Part shown: in pieces, positions 1-9,595 of the stretch
How positions within the stretch are numbered: the first letter of the stretch is position 1
Layout: each line of letters opens with the position of its first letter
NCBI GenBank assembly: GCA_001929475.1
Contig: LXFE01002362.1
Span: 1 to 31,194 of the forward strand
Length of the DNA stretch: 31,194 nt
Reading direction: 5' to 3'
Source: Neolecta irregularis DAH-3
Lineage: Eukaryota > Ascomycota > Neolectomycetes > Neolectales > Neolectaceae
Program-made: the position numbers and the translations under genes
Notes under the pieces: generated by a model
The model's input: only the letters and a program-made list of their open reading frames with translations
The model's database searches: none
What the model was told of the DNA's origin: nothing

Positions 1-692
1 CTGCCCTTGATTAAAAGAATGGACAGCTTGCTATTATGATCACAGACTACGTCATCCACCATTGTCGATATTTTTTCGCTGTATTATGTGACTGTTTGGA
101 GAACAATCATAAAGAAACTTGAATTTTTCACCAAGTTCTTACTCAATATCAACATGGGGCATTTAGTTTGGCCAGAGGGCACCTTAAGTCTCAACCTCTT
201 CGTTCATCCCCATATTTCAAGCTTTTCTCTCTAAAAGTAATCTAAAGATCTAATTAAATTTACTTGGACATTATACTTGTGAAAATCTAAAATCCCTACA
301 ATTGTTGTCTTTCTTTTATACTCAAGTGAGTCTGTGTAAAAAGAAGATGTGAAGGCAGTGGTGTCGACAAACGTATATTTAAAACATCGATTGTTCCCTA
401 CTTGATAATCAGACATTGTATAACTATTTCAAGGTATAAATCAATCATCTTATAATCATAATCATCGTATAACTATCAGTCATCCTATGGAAGCATTACC
501 GGTCATTTTATATAAGGATCACTAGTCATCCTATATAATAACCATCACAGTTATTCTATACAAGCGTCATCGCAGTATCAATGTAACAACAGAGGAAGGG
601 ATTGGGTTCAGAAACTTTCATGAATTCGAAATGCGAAGGGGGAAGATAAGGTTATCGAAGGTTCGAAAAAAGCCTCTCCACCTCTATCTCAG
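1..692. other. Gene-free left edge
   Basis: No gene is recognised here. A 61-codon frame on the minus strand (231-416) has no family resemblance and is not called. From about 425 to 575 the sequence is AT-rich and carries loosely repeated units built on CATCxTATAxAA. The last 100 bases are presumably the Csl4 promoter and leader. Confidence 0.5.
425..575. repeat. Degenerate AT-rich short repeats
   Basis: Related words such as ATCATCTTATAATCATA, AGTCATCCTATGG, GGTCATTTTATATAAGG, AGTCATCCTATATAA and AGTTATTCTATACAA follow each other at irregular spacing. This is seen in the sequence. It could be a decayed minisatellite or simple AT-rich promoter sequence upstream of csl4. Confidence 0.35.
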
Positions 693-1346
693 ATGCTTGT
701 TCCAGAATTTGCGATTCCGGGCCAACAGCTAACATCTACGACCGAATACATGCCTGGTCCAGGGACATACCAATCCGCGTCTCAAATCTACTCTTCCTTA
801 CTGGGAAAAACTCTAATTGAAACCCAGAAATCGAATACCCCTTTATTGCCGATATTATCCGTGATACCGAACTCCCCTACGTCAATATTACCCGAAGTAA
901 ACAGCGTAGTACTGGGGAAAGTTACAAAAATAACAAATAAACAAGCCAATGTGCAGATTTTAACCATGGGCGATCGGCCACTAAAAGGCGAAGTACTTGG
1001 GATCGTGAGGCAACTTGCAGTAATGCGTGTTGAAGCTGAACAATAAGGACGCAAGATGTACGGTCGCTGGATAAAGATAAAGTGAAAATACATGCGAGTT
1101 TTCGGCCAGGAGATATTATTCGTGCACAAGTGGTACGTATGTATTAACTCTCTCCTGTTGAAACAACAGATATCGTTAGGCGATGGGCTAAATTACTTTT
1201 TGTCAACAACACCTCTCGAATGCGGTGTTCTTCTTGCAAAGGCAGACGAAAGCAAAGAGTTGATGGTTCCCATCAGTTGGAAGGAGATGAAATGCTTGAA
1301 AACGGGAATCGTAGAGGAAAGGAAAGTCGCGAAACCACCGATATGA
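693..1346 (+). CDS. csl4: Exosome cap subunit Csl4 (EXOSC1 homologue)
   Basis: Exons 693-1009, 1048-1132 and 1170-1346 join into 192 codons, close to the length of animal EXOSC1. Csl4 is one of three S1/KH cap proteins of the RNA exosome and helps guide RNA to the 3'-5' nuclease core in nucleus and cytoplasm. The N-terminal exosome domain is clear ([20 protein letters not shown]). The S1 domain runs from about residue 60, with [13 protein letters not shown] then [13 protein letters not shown]. The C-terminal [14 protein letters not shown] is the usual end. Intron 1 (38 nt) must be GC-AG to give [16 protein letters not shown]. Intron 2 (37 nt) is GT-AG. The first ATG of the conserved domain is used as start. 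Confidence 0.9.
1010..1047 (+). other. GC-AG intron in csl4
   Basis: The 38 nt intron has donor AG|GCAACT, branch-like GCTGAAC and acceptor AATAAG. Reading straight on hits a stop at 1044. Most GT donors here are phase 0 while the acceptor at 1047 needs two left-over bases. The one phase-compatible GT-AG pair (1027-1055) would be only 29 nt and would lose the conserved Asp of the DVR motif. Confidence 0.75.
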
Positions 1347-1727
1347 TGTTGCAAAACTCCTATATTTGACAAAACCGTTGGTTTGTTTCACCAACATATG
1401 TGTATTTTCCTGTCAATGGTGACCTGAGATTTGAATTTGATATCACGCGAGCTATGTAGTTTTCGAGCTATAGTTTGTATATCATTTGCAATCCCCGTGA
1501 CAGATGACTCTCAGCCATACCCAAACCACTTTCCTATAATATCGGTTGATAATATGCACTCATGAATGCGCTTGCTCGCCTTTGCAGACCGTGAATGCCC
1601 CAATAATCCTATCCTTTGATCGCTGAGATGTTCATTGTCTGTAAGTGCGACAAATAGCTAGATAGTGGCATATAAATAACCCGCCGCCAGTCTAGGCTGC
1701 TGTCCTTTCCTCATTCTCTGGCTTATC
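1347..1727. other. csl4 / CRAL-TRIO intergenic region
   Basis: This is 381 bp with no coding signal. It holds the csl4 3' end and the promoter of the next gene, including a TATA box near its right end. Confidence 0.6.
1671..1678 (+). promoter_or_regulatory. TATA box of CRAL-TRIO gene 1
   Basis: TATAAATA lies 50 bp upstream of the chosen ATG, followed by a CT-rich leader. Position and sequence suit a fungal core promoter. This supports the start at 1728. Confidence 0.55.
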
Positions 1728-4362
1728 ATGTTTTCCGATCTCCGCTGCTTACATCCCGCTCCAACTTCACCGCTGCCTTCTCTACCAAACTTCTCTTCTT
1801 CCTTAGTACCTCGGAAAACTTCTCTCGGGTCGATGACTCAAGAGGTACGCTCAAAGAATATTTATTTGCATCAGGAGATCGCGCCAGTATCGTTCACAGT
1901 ATCATCATCTACACTCAGCGAAACAAATAGGTCCTTTTTGTCGATTGCAGACGATGAAGATTCAGGGGAAGAATTAAACGAAGAAACAGATGTCAACTTC
2001 AACCCTCGGTTGCATTCATCCCCACAGTCTTCCTTGGTGCAATCCGAAGACCCGGCATTTGCAAGGAACCTGATTGATCTAACCGATACGGTGCGCCCAA
2101 CATGCAGCGATCTTCCCATCACCCTGGTAAGTTCAGAAGAATCAAGTAACAAAGACGTTCTCCCGAATATCCCTGAGGCAGAATCTGATCTAATCTTACC
2201 TGTCGGATCCCCGGAAATACCTCCAGCCGAGTTTCCACCTGCACCTCAAAATCTTCCCTTGCATCGTTTGAAAGGCAATACCCCAAATTTGAATCGCATT
2301 CCGTCGATGATATCCGTTGCTGAGTCTGAACTATCGCCCTCGATTGACCCGCCTGTCATCACAGTAGTTCCGTTTCCCATTCCTATCACAGGTTTAAATC
2401 GTTCATCCCATCCAAATTGGCCCGGTCGACCTAGGATTATTCATTTCGGACAGTCAGGTGCTTCAGAATCATTCGACGAGGAGTCTGCACATACCGACGC
2501 CATGAAGCAGACAATACCTAGTGACAATTCATTTAGCCTCAGGACATCCTCAAAGCCGTGTTCTAACTCTATCTCATCGTCAGTGACAATGCCACCTACC
2601 TCTCCATCAAATGCGATGTCAAGCCAAACCCAAACTCGTGTTGATCCATGCATACCGAAAGAGTGGGACAAACCGCCCCGCAAAAGCTCACTCTCTCAAA
2701 ACCTCCGATCTGTCGCTTCAGAGTCGACTTTTAAACCAGCAGGTAAACCCCATGGCCAGGTGGTTAGTCCTCTGAGCTCACCCCGTCTGAACCGCCTGAA
2801 TGTAGAGGCGAGATTCTTTGAAAATCAGGTATGCCCTTGAAATGAATGAGTTTTCACCAGGAGAATTATAGTACTTCGACAAGTAAATCGTCAATGGATT
2901 CTCCTGTTTCAGAAAGCATCACAGCCTCTAGCCCGGTAGGTTTTGCAACTGTTTCTATATGTACTGAGCAAAAAGAGCCACGAATCGATAGCCATGGTAT
3001 CAAAGCTTTCTTTTGAATCGTCATTATCAACTCCCAGTATTGAACCTGGAGATCTCCTTTGGAATGCGAGCCCTGTGGCTTCCAGAAATCAACCCCGTAC
3101 TTCGATCTATTATTTCGTCTCTGATTATCCCAGGACGCTTAGCATCTCAAGAGTTTCGTCTTTCAAAGTTGACAGTCTCGAAAGAGACCAAGGTTGAAAA
3201 TCCCAAAATAAAATTCTGGAGGAGGAAAAAGCATACTGCCGAATTTCCCCCAATGCCAAGTGTCGCAGAGTTAAATACCCACCCACCACGTCCCCCTTCG
3301 CCTTTTGAATCAACTCCCTTCTCGACAAATACTTCCGTGCCGGTAGAAAGTGGGACACAGTCATCAAGAAGCAACCCACCGTCTGAATCAACTGATATTA
3401 ATAAGCCCATTCTATTACCCAGTCAGTCTAATTATGATCCTCCTTATTCTAATACCAACGCTCTGAAAGAAGTGATAAATCATTTCAAATTCGTTCAGTT
3501 ATCACCTGAAGAAATGCTCTGGTTGACAAAAGAAACAATTAGTCGATATTTGATCAAGAACGAGGGAATAATCAAAGATACTCTTGACAGTTTACATTTC
3601 ACTCTCACTTACCGAAAGCAAGAGCAACTCGCCATCCTTCGTGAAAAGAAATTCGAATCAATGGTATACTTTGTTTACTCAGACATTAATACAAAGTGCT
3701 CTGCAGGTTCAATTTTCATCCACGGCTTCGATAAACTACATCGTCTAATACTTTACATTTATGTCATTAAATTATTCAGTATAAAAGACCGGTTTTGCTT
3801 ACTGATTTGGTATCTCGAACGATTATGCGAACTTTCGGCGAGGAACTTTTGCGTCATAGTGGACTATCGTGAATGCAATGGAACAAAAGAGACCTCTAAT
3901 CTCAATGATTCGAAAGAATTCATTGCGAATTTATGCGCGCATTTTCCGGAAAGACTAGGTGCTTTGTTTGTTTTTCAGGGTTGATATTCATTCTATAAAT
4001 TAACTGATTACCCAGCGCCGTTCAAAGTTCGAGCCTTTTTTAAAGTCGTCGCAACAGGAATGTCTCAGTTAACGAGAAGGAAAATTCATACTAGTAATTC
4101 TTCGTTACTCGAATTCATCGATTCAACTATGCTGCTCTCTTCTTTCGGTGGGTCCAACACGTTTGAATATTCTCATTCTCGCTACTGGTCAGAGTTTATT
4201 CGCGTGATCAGTTCCCGGCGAAGAAGACGACTGACTGGTTGGGAACGATTGGGAAGGGGTATTGGTATTTCTGACGTCGACTGTATTGAATTTGGAATTG
4301 ACAGGGCTCGGCTTGATGATGATGAGAATTCGCAGCCTTCAGCTCCGACGTCTTTGCTTTAA
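1728..4362 (+). CDS. CRAL-TRIO (Sec14-like) protein with long Ser/Pro-rich N-terminus
   Basis: Six exons (1728-2828, 2861-2935, 2976-3096, 3134-3663, 3697-3979, 4016-4362) join in frame to 818 codons. Residues 1 to about 530 are Ser/Pro/Glu-rich with no recognisable fold and are probably disordered. A CRAL-TRIO-N helix bundle follows (about 537-609, with LSPEEMLWLTKETISRYL), then a lipid-binding CRAL-TRIO domain (HGFDK, LIWYLERLCEL, VIVDYRE). This family binds or exchanges phospholipids at membranes. The intron at 3664-3696 sits at the same alignment position as the first intron of the paralogue at 6303-7648. It is 33 nt, a multiple of three with no stop, so retention would stay in frame. The lipid domain is more diverged than in the paralogue. 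Intron 1 (32 nt) is the shortest modelled. Confidence 0.8.
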
Positions 4363-5033
4363 TGTACGAATATCTCACTATATCTATATCCTTTGGTTGA
4401 TTGAGGATTTTCATAACTTGGGAATATTATTTATTGATCTTGTTTGGAAGTCAGAATGACAATCCGACTTTAAGCTTCAGATATCCGTTATACTCGGATG
4501 AACCAAGTCTCTGCGACTTACTAACAATGTAAGCCTTAACTAGTGATCTACTAATATATCGTTATGGATGACAACTGGGCAATCCAGAGATTACAACATC
4601 AAGAAAAATATTGAGCGCGCGTTTGGTGGGCACCAAATTTCATGAAATTTGGCAATTTGTCAAATTCAAATTTTAAGCCCGGTTTGGTACCCACTTTCTT
4701 GGAATAAATTTTGTGGAGTCTTCCCAATTTCTTCAAAAAAGAAAAGTCCTCACTTTTTTTTCTGGTTTCCCTCATCATATAAGGTATATATACCAAGGTT
4801 TGTTCTTAATTGACATTCCATTTTGCTCTACTCATTTTCGTTGGATGGATTGTTGGTAAAAGGGTTGCTGAAATATTGGTGGTGTGTTGGATGGGAATAT
4901 TATAAAAAATAATTTCATAAATTGTATTTTTATGTGGTGTGTTGTAGATAGATATCTATCTAAAAACAAAAGCATCAAAAACCTGAATTGCAATCTAAAA
5001 TTCCGAATTAGCAAATAAAGAAGCCAAAGTAAA
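4363..5033. other. AT-rich intergenic region with palindromes
   Basis: This is 671 bp between two convergent genes. No coding signal is seen. It contains the palindromic element described at 4617-4700. The rest is AT-rich 3' flanking sequence. Confidence 0.55.
4617..4700. repeat. Palindromic / inverted-repeat element
   Basis: A perfect 20 bp palindrome, CCAAATTTCATGAAATTTGG, occupies 4633-4652. An imperfect inverted pair flanks it: GTGGGCACCAAA at about 4626-4637 against TTTGGTACCCAC at 4683-4694. The core ATTTCATGAAAT also occurs twice inside the miniature element at 8142-8387. The shared core suggests a related or decayed mobile element, but I could not find matching ends or a target duplication. 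Confidence 0.45.
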
Positions 5034-5816
5034 CTATTGCATTCTCCCATATCCCCCACGATAACTATCCATGTCTTTGATATTACAATCTGGACTCCAA
5101 TCTAAACTTTTCTCGCGTTCTTTGAACTGGCGACTGGGGCGAAGCTTAAGTTTGGTAAATATAGTGAAAAAAATGAATATAGAAACAATGGCACCTCCTG
5201 GGCGATTAGCAGATGAGAAGGGACACCAAAATGTACCGACGCCAATAACAGCGATGATTGGAGTCTTTGAATTGACATCTCCAGATTTCCCATTGGCTTC
5301 TAGCGATGGGATTATGGGGGCAGAGGCTGGAATGCCCGTTGGCAAAGGGGCATACTCCTCAGAAACGTCTTGTGATGAAGACGGCGTAGGCTGTGAAGAC
5401 TGCACAGTTACCCCGCTTTCACCATGCGCAGCCTTCTCCGGCGAATTATCCATCGAAGCAGTGACAACATGGCCAGCGCGTCCTCCGGTTTCCGCCGATT
5501 CCAGTCCAGGAGTTGATGGGATACTAGATTCTGGAGTATGTGAAGAAGCTGACGAAGTTATATGGGCAAGGGCTGATGTAATTGTATGGGTAGAAACGGA
5601 CTGCTCTGTCGTCGGCACCACTTCAGGGTCAGGAGAGAACGACATATGGGATTCGGAATTGGTTGCCGGATCGGATGCAACTGTAGTCTTGACGGCTGAT
5701 GAGGTAGATATGGTGGAATTGACAATGCTATCGCCCGGGGAACGAGGCTCCAGGGGTATCAACGACGGTAATGCATTAACGACCCAAAAAACAGAAAGCG
5801 CACGAAATATGCGCAT
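5034..5816 (-). CDS. Ser/Thr-rich single-pass surface protein
   Basis: Exons 5816-5237 and 5197-5034 join into 247 codons. A hydrophobic signal peptide (MRIFRALSVFWVVNALPS) is followed by about 165 residues dominated by Ser, Thr and Pro, which would be heavily O-glycosylated. One membrane helix (about 185-206, PIIAVIGVGGAIVSIFIFF) and a basic cytoplasmic tail ending near SYRGGYGRMQ follow. The layout resembles fungal wall-stress sensors of the Mid2/Wsc type or Skg6-like membrane proteins, but I see no Wsc cysteine domain, so the role is unassigned. The 39 nt intron (5198-5236, with GCTAAT branch site) is a multiple of three without a stop. Splicing joins the two halves of the membrane helix, and retention would insert 13 residues into it. 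Confidence 0.65.
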   Translation of the reverse strand: MRIFRALSVFWVVNALPSLIPLEPRSPGDSIVNSTISTSSAVKTTVASDPATNSESHMSFSPDPEVVPTTEQSVSTHTITSALAHITSSASSHTPESSIPSTPGLESAETGGRAGHVVTASMDNSPEKAAHGESGVTVQSSQPTPSSSQDVSEEYAPLPTGIPASAPIIPSLEANGKSGDVNSKTPIIAVIGVGTFWCPFSSANRPGGAIVSIFIFFTIFTKLKLRPSRQFKEREKSLDWSPDCNIKDMDSYRGGYGRMQ

Positions 5817-6302
5817 AGCTACACAAAAACACGGAAAAGCAGCGAACGACGGACAAAAAGGAGCGTATTATCCTAAAGAATGACTGGTGCGAGAGGCAGA
5901 GGAAGGACGGTGGTGCACGTGCGCCAACGTCTACCATGTGTGGCACACAAGAATATCACACTTGGCTGTCTCATCCTTGCAACAAAATGAACATTTGGCC
6001 AGCCCTGTATAGAACCACGCTATGCTATTCATCCCACCCTTATCCTTCCCCATTCAGTAATATCGCTGAATGCGCTTGTTTGTCGTATATGGTCTGTGAA
6101 TGAGAAGTATGATCAGAGGAATCCAAGGACATGTTTCCATAGGCTACATGTTGACCAAAAGGAGAATATGATCTGAAATTCTTGGATTTCTCATTTCCTC
6201 TACAAACACAATTCAGACAAATGGACTACAGCCTGCCAGGAATTTGTTGGTCATCTGAAAATAAATTAGCAAGCTAAGGCCGCTATGTCAGCAACTTAGA
6301 CT
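5817..6302. other. Divergent promoter region
   Basis: This 486 bp lies between the minus-strand surface protein and the plus-strand CRAL-TRIO gene. No coding frame or strong TATA box was found. A CT-rich run just downstream of 6303 looks like a polypyrimidine tract. Confidence 0.5.
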
Positions 6303-7648
6303 ATGGGACTTCACTTTCTCTCTCTCTCGCAGTACTACGTTTCCATCCTGTTTTCACGCGCACGACCAAAATTCTCCAGCAACCCTTGCCACGGGTCGAG
6401 AGACTCCTCCCGATCCAGCCTGTCTACTCTGCGACCGGAGCCAATCAAACCCCGGACAACTCCTTTCGCGAAACCCGAAGGGAGATCGCAAATCGCGGAG
6501 AAGGCCTTGACAAGAGCAGAAATTGATGCCACTGCCAGGATCATAGAACACTTTCAAAAAGAAGACCTGATAGACGACGAGAAGTTCTGGTTAACCAAAG
6601 AGTGCGTATTGAGGTATTATCACGCATCAAAGACAGACATCACCCAAGCTATCTCGCGCATCAGTAAAACTCTTGCCTGGAGAAAAGAGGTTGGAATCTA
6701 TTCGATTACGGCCGAAGAAATTTGCACTAAAGTATCTTTTCGTCTTCTTTCGATGATATCTGAACTCAGGCCCAAACCGGGAAGCAGGTCCTTCTAGGGT
6801 TTGACTACGCAAGGCGTCCCGTTTTATACCTTTATCCTGGTCGTGAAAATACATCATTCTCACCTAGGCAATCGAAATATTTCGTATGGAGTCTCGAACG
6901 ATGCATCGAGCTCATGCCACTGGGAGTCGATACCCTGGTCATATGTATCAATTACAAATCTACGACTTCGATTACTTCTTCCTCCTTCACCCAAAGCAGA
7001 GAAGTCATTCATATATTACAAAATCACTACGTTGAGCGACTGGGAAAGGGAATCATAATAAATAGTACAGCCTCATTCTATTTCTCTCTAAATCATCTAG
7101 TGCCATGGTTCGTGACTGCTTTCTTTAAACTTATTTGCCCTTTTCTTGACCCGAAAATTCGTCAAAGTTTGATATTCAATGAAAACCTGAGAAATCACAT
7201 CCCATCCCATCAACTGGACAGCGAGTTCGATGGCGGTCTTCACTTTGATTATGTTCACACGGAATATTGGCCCTGCCTCTTGAATATCACACAGCTACGA
7301 TCTGATGGAATGAGACGACGTTGGAGAGAATACGGCGCATGTGTGGGAATAAGTGAATGGGATTTAAAAGACGGGTTAGAAGAAGAAGTCGATTTGAAGT
7401 TGGAGAATGAAGTACATGATATCTTTCTTTTCGAGCAAGCTACCAAGGACAGCGAACAGACGGAGAGACCAGGAACCAAATACCAGGATTCCATCCATCA
7501 GGAAGCTGTCGAAACTGCTATTCCAACTATCGTAAACAAGGGGCATGTATGTGTTGTTACGGAAGAGACAGAAAATCGAGACAGTAAAGTTCTGCAAAGT
7601 GCGATGAGCGATACCGCCAGTTTCGTCACTGCTGCGGAGAAGCATTGA
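6303..7648 (+). CDS. CRAL-TRIO (Sec14-like) lipid-binding protein
   Basis: Exons 6303-6731, 6770-7064 and 7101-7648 join into 423 codons. After a basic Ser/Arg-rich N-terminus comes a CRAL-TRIO-N helical segment (about 68-143: KALTRAEIDATARIIEHF, EKFWLTKECVLRYY, TLAWRKEV). The CRAL-TRIO domain follows, with TGKQVLLGFDYARRPVLYLY, FVWSLERCIEL and GIIINMPWFVTAFFKLICPF. This is the phosphatidylinositol-transfer-type fold found at endomembranes. The C-terminal 80 residues are acidic and unassigned. Both introns are short (38 and 36 nt). The second is a multiple of three and open, but only splicing restores the family motif INMPWF. The ATG at 6303 is the only one available upstream of the domain. 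It lies close to a polypyrimidine-AG, so an upstream exon is possible. Confidence 0.85.
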
Positions 7649-8458
7649 TTTCACATGAAAGGCAAGGCGTTTTTGATATTGTTTGCTTTATGCTAAGGGA
7701 GTATCTAATATTATTTCATTCACAATATGACTACAAAATCGGGATCAATAAAAGCTGATCGTCGTTTCTAAAAGTCCCTTTTCGAACAAACCTCTTCAAC
7801 AATTTAACCGCCAGTTCGATAGCGTGAACTGGGCATATCAGCAAATAGAAATGCAGCTAGGTGTTACCTCTAGTCTCTCGAATTTAATGCATAATTGATT
7901 GAAAATTTGCAATGTCTAATGTACTCTGGAGAGGAATCTTTCCCTTTTTAAAACGTTCCTAGATCCGTTAAGAGACGTTTTGAAAAAGGAGAACTACTCC
8001 AGGAGCATTTGGGGAATAACGGGGCATTGATTTTAATGATTGGGCCTTTACTAAATTTCGGTTTATGATTAATTCAGAGCGACACGCCCGTCGAGTTGTT
8101 GGCCATACCACATCAAGTTAAATTAGGATTTTGTGGCCTAAGGGTGCGTTTTGCCAAAATAATTTCATGAAATCCGAAGTCGTAAAGTTTGAAATTTATT
8201 TCGCATAATTCCAAAAAATCTGGGTTGATGTCCCTTGCCAATTTTATAAAATAGCATTTCCTTATTCCTGATTATTTTACATCATAAAAGAATGTGGTTA
8301 TTTTGTGGTTACAAGACCCGCGTGTTAAATCCGAATTTCATGAAATTCTGCCTAAATCGGGCCAAAAAACTGGCTGCAAATGCATCCTAAGTCTTAACCC
8401 CTTCTGAAGACCATGAAACAGATCCCTAATCCATTTTAATTGGCGTCAATAGCCTGAT
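7649..8458. other. Intergenic region carrying a miniature element
   Basis: This is 810 bp without a gene. The right half is occupied by the TAA-flanked inverted-repeat element at 8142-8387. The left half is AT-rich and featureless to me. Confidence 0.6.
8142..8387. mobile_element. Harbinger/Tourist-like MITE
   Basis: The 246 bp element begins GGGTGCGTTTTG and its other end, read in reverse complement, begins GGATGCATTTGC (9 of 12 match). Both ends are flanked by TAA (8139-8141 and 8388-8390), which would be a 3 bp target duplication. Just inside each end is an inverted copy of ATTTCATGAAATxCG (8162-8175 and 8331-8347). GG-starting inverted repeats with a TWA duplication are the hallmark of PIF/Harbinger transposons and their Tourist-type non-autonomous derivatives. 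There is no transposase frame, so it would be mobilised in trans, if at all. Confidence 0.6.
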
Positions 8459-9192
8459 ATGTCCAAGATCCCCGTATTATTCAGAAATCGACATTTCTTG
8501 GCAGTTCATAAACCGCCAGGAATAAATAGCCAACCAGGAGTTCCCAATCATCCTACAGTCCTTGGTCTTCTTCAGATTCAATATCCAAAACTCTTCGCAC
8601 CAAAAGCTGATCCGTTTCACGAGCCAAAACTCGTTCATAGATTAGATAGGCCTGTAACTGGCGCGCTCTTGTTAGGTACAAGTGTTCTAGGGACCCGGAC
8701 ACTGGCAAAAAGATTCAAGGAAGGGACGATCGGTAAACTTGTATCACGTTTTACTGATCTCCATTTGCTGACCTTTGAAGTACCATGCTATTGTGCCGCA
8801 AATAAGTTCAAGGGCTACCGAAGGAACAATTACCTTAGGTAATTCAGTTACGACTTATAAAGTTCTTCTTACAGACTATCGATATTCGCTACTCTCGCTG
8901 ATTCCTAAAACCGGAAAGAAACATCAACTGCGCGAATTCTGCGCAAAATGGCTTCAGGGTGCTCTTTCTGGTCTTCTGAACTAATTACAAAGCCCCAGTC
9001 CTTGGAGACAAACTCTTCGGCTCGAGCATCGCATTACCTGATGGAAAAATCGCCCTTCACTGTTCGTCCATGAGATTTCCATTCGGACTGGAAACCATTG
9101 TTATTTCAGCCGAACCTCGAAAAGAGGACGGTATCTTCCACGTATATGGACATTCAAGATGGTGGAAGAATAATTATGGACGATTACCCTAG
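8459..9192 (+). CDS. RluA-family RNA pseudouridine synthase
   Basis: Exons 8459-8740, 8781-8958 and 8993-9192 join into 219 codons. The family isomerises uridine to pseudouridine in rRNA or tRNA. The catalytic motif HRLDRPVTGALLL places the nucleophilic Asp at residue 63. The N-terminal VLFRNRHFLAVHKPPGI and the later SLIPKTGKKHQLREFCA then APVLGDKLFG are standard RluA landmarks. There is no S4 domain. Small size and short sequence suit a mitochondrial RPUSD-like enzyme, but no clear targeting peptide is seen, so location is uncertain. Introns are 40 and 34 nt with CTGAC and CTAAT branch-like sites. A short stretch past the stop is open in another frame; I could not tie it to the gene. Confidence 0.85.
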
Positions 9193-9595
9193 GTTTGTAT
9201 TTCGTGGGCTGCCAAAAGTAACACCTACCGGAGCAATATGGCTCATTTCTACGCCCTGCAGAATTTCAGGAAAATTCTTTGAATTCCAATGGCCTTTATC
9301 GTAATGTCATGCCTTTGAGCACTGGAAGCCAAGTCGGCATTAAGGTAAAGTTTGGTGGACAACATTTTTCGTTTCCCAAGGACAGATGATCGTATAGTTC
9401 ACTGTAAAATGCATTCTATATGTATTATTTTGTATACTATCTAGCCAATTTTCAGTTCAACTCTCAAGAAAATCTAAAAGAGATCGGGGTTCGGCCTAAT
9501 ATTCTGGTAAAGAAAGTTGTTTAGGGGTAGCACCGCTTCATGTTATTCATGGCAACATTTAGAAAATAATGACAAGACTAATTACAAAATCCGTC
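9193..9595. other. Convergent 3' region
   Basis: This 403 bp lies between the stop codons of the pseudouridine synthase and the HMG-box gene. I see no coding or repeat signal, only AT-rich 3' flanks. Confidence 0.5.

Noticed and set aside
3641..3706. A 66 nt intron in CRAL-TRIO gene 1 from a GTGAAA donor
   Set aside because: The 33 nt intron at 3664-3696 matches the intron position of the paralogue and the local intron size.
5071..5883. A 270-codon open frame antisense to the Ser/Thr-rich membrane protein
   Set aside because: It mirrors the repetitive Ser/Thr codons of the minus strand, has no signal or domain, and the minus-strand gene gains a clean signal peptide and membrane helix after splicing.
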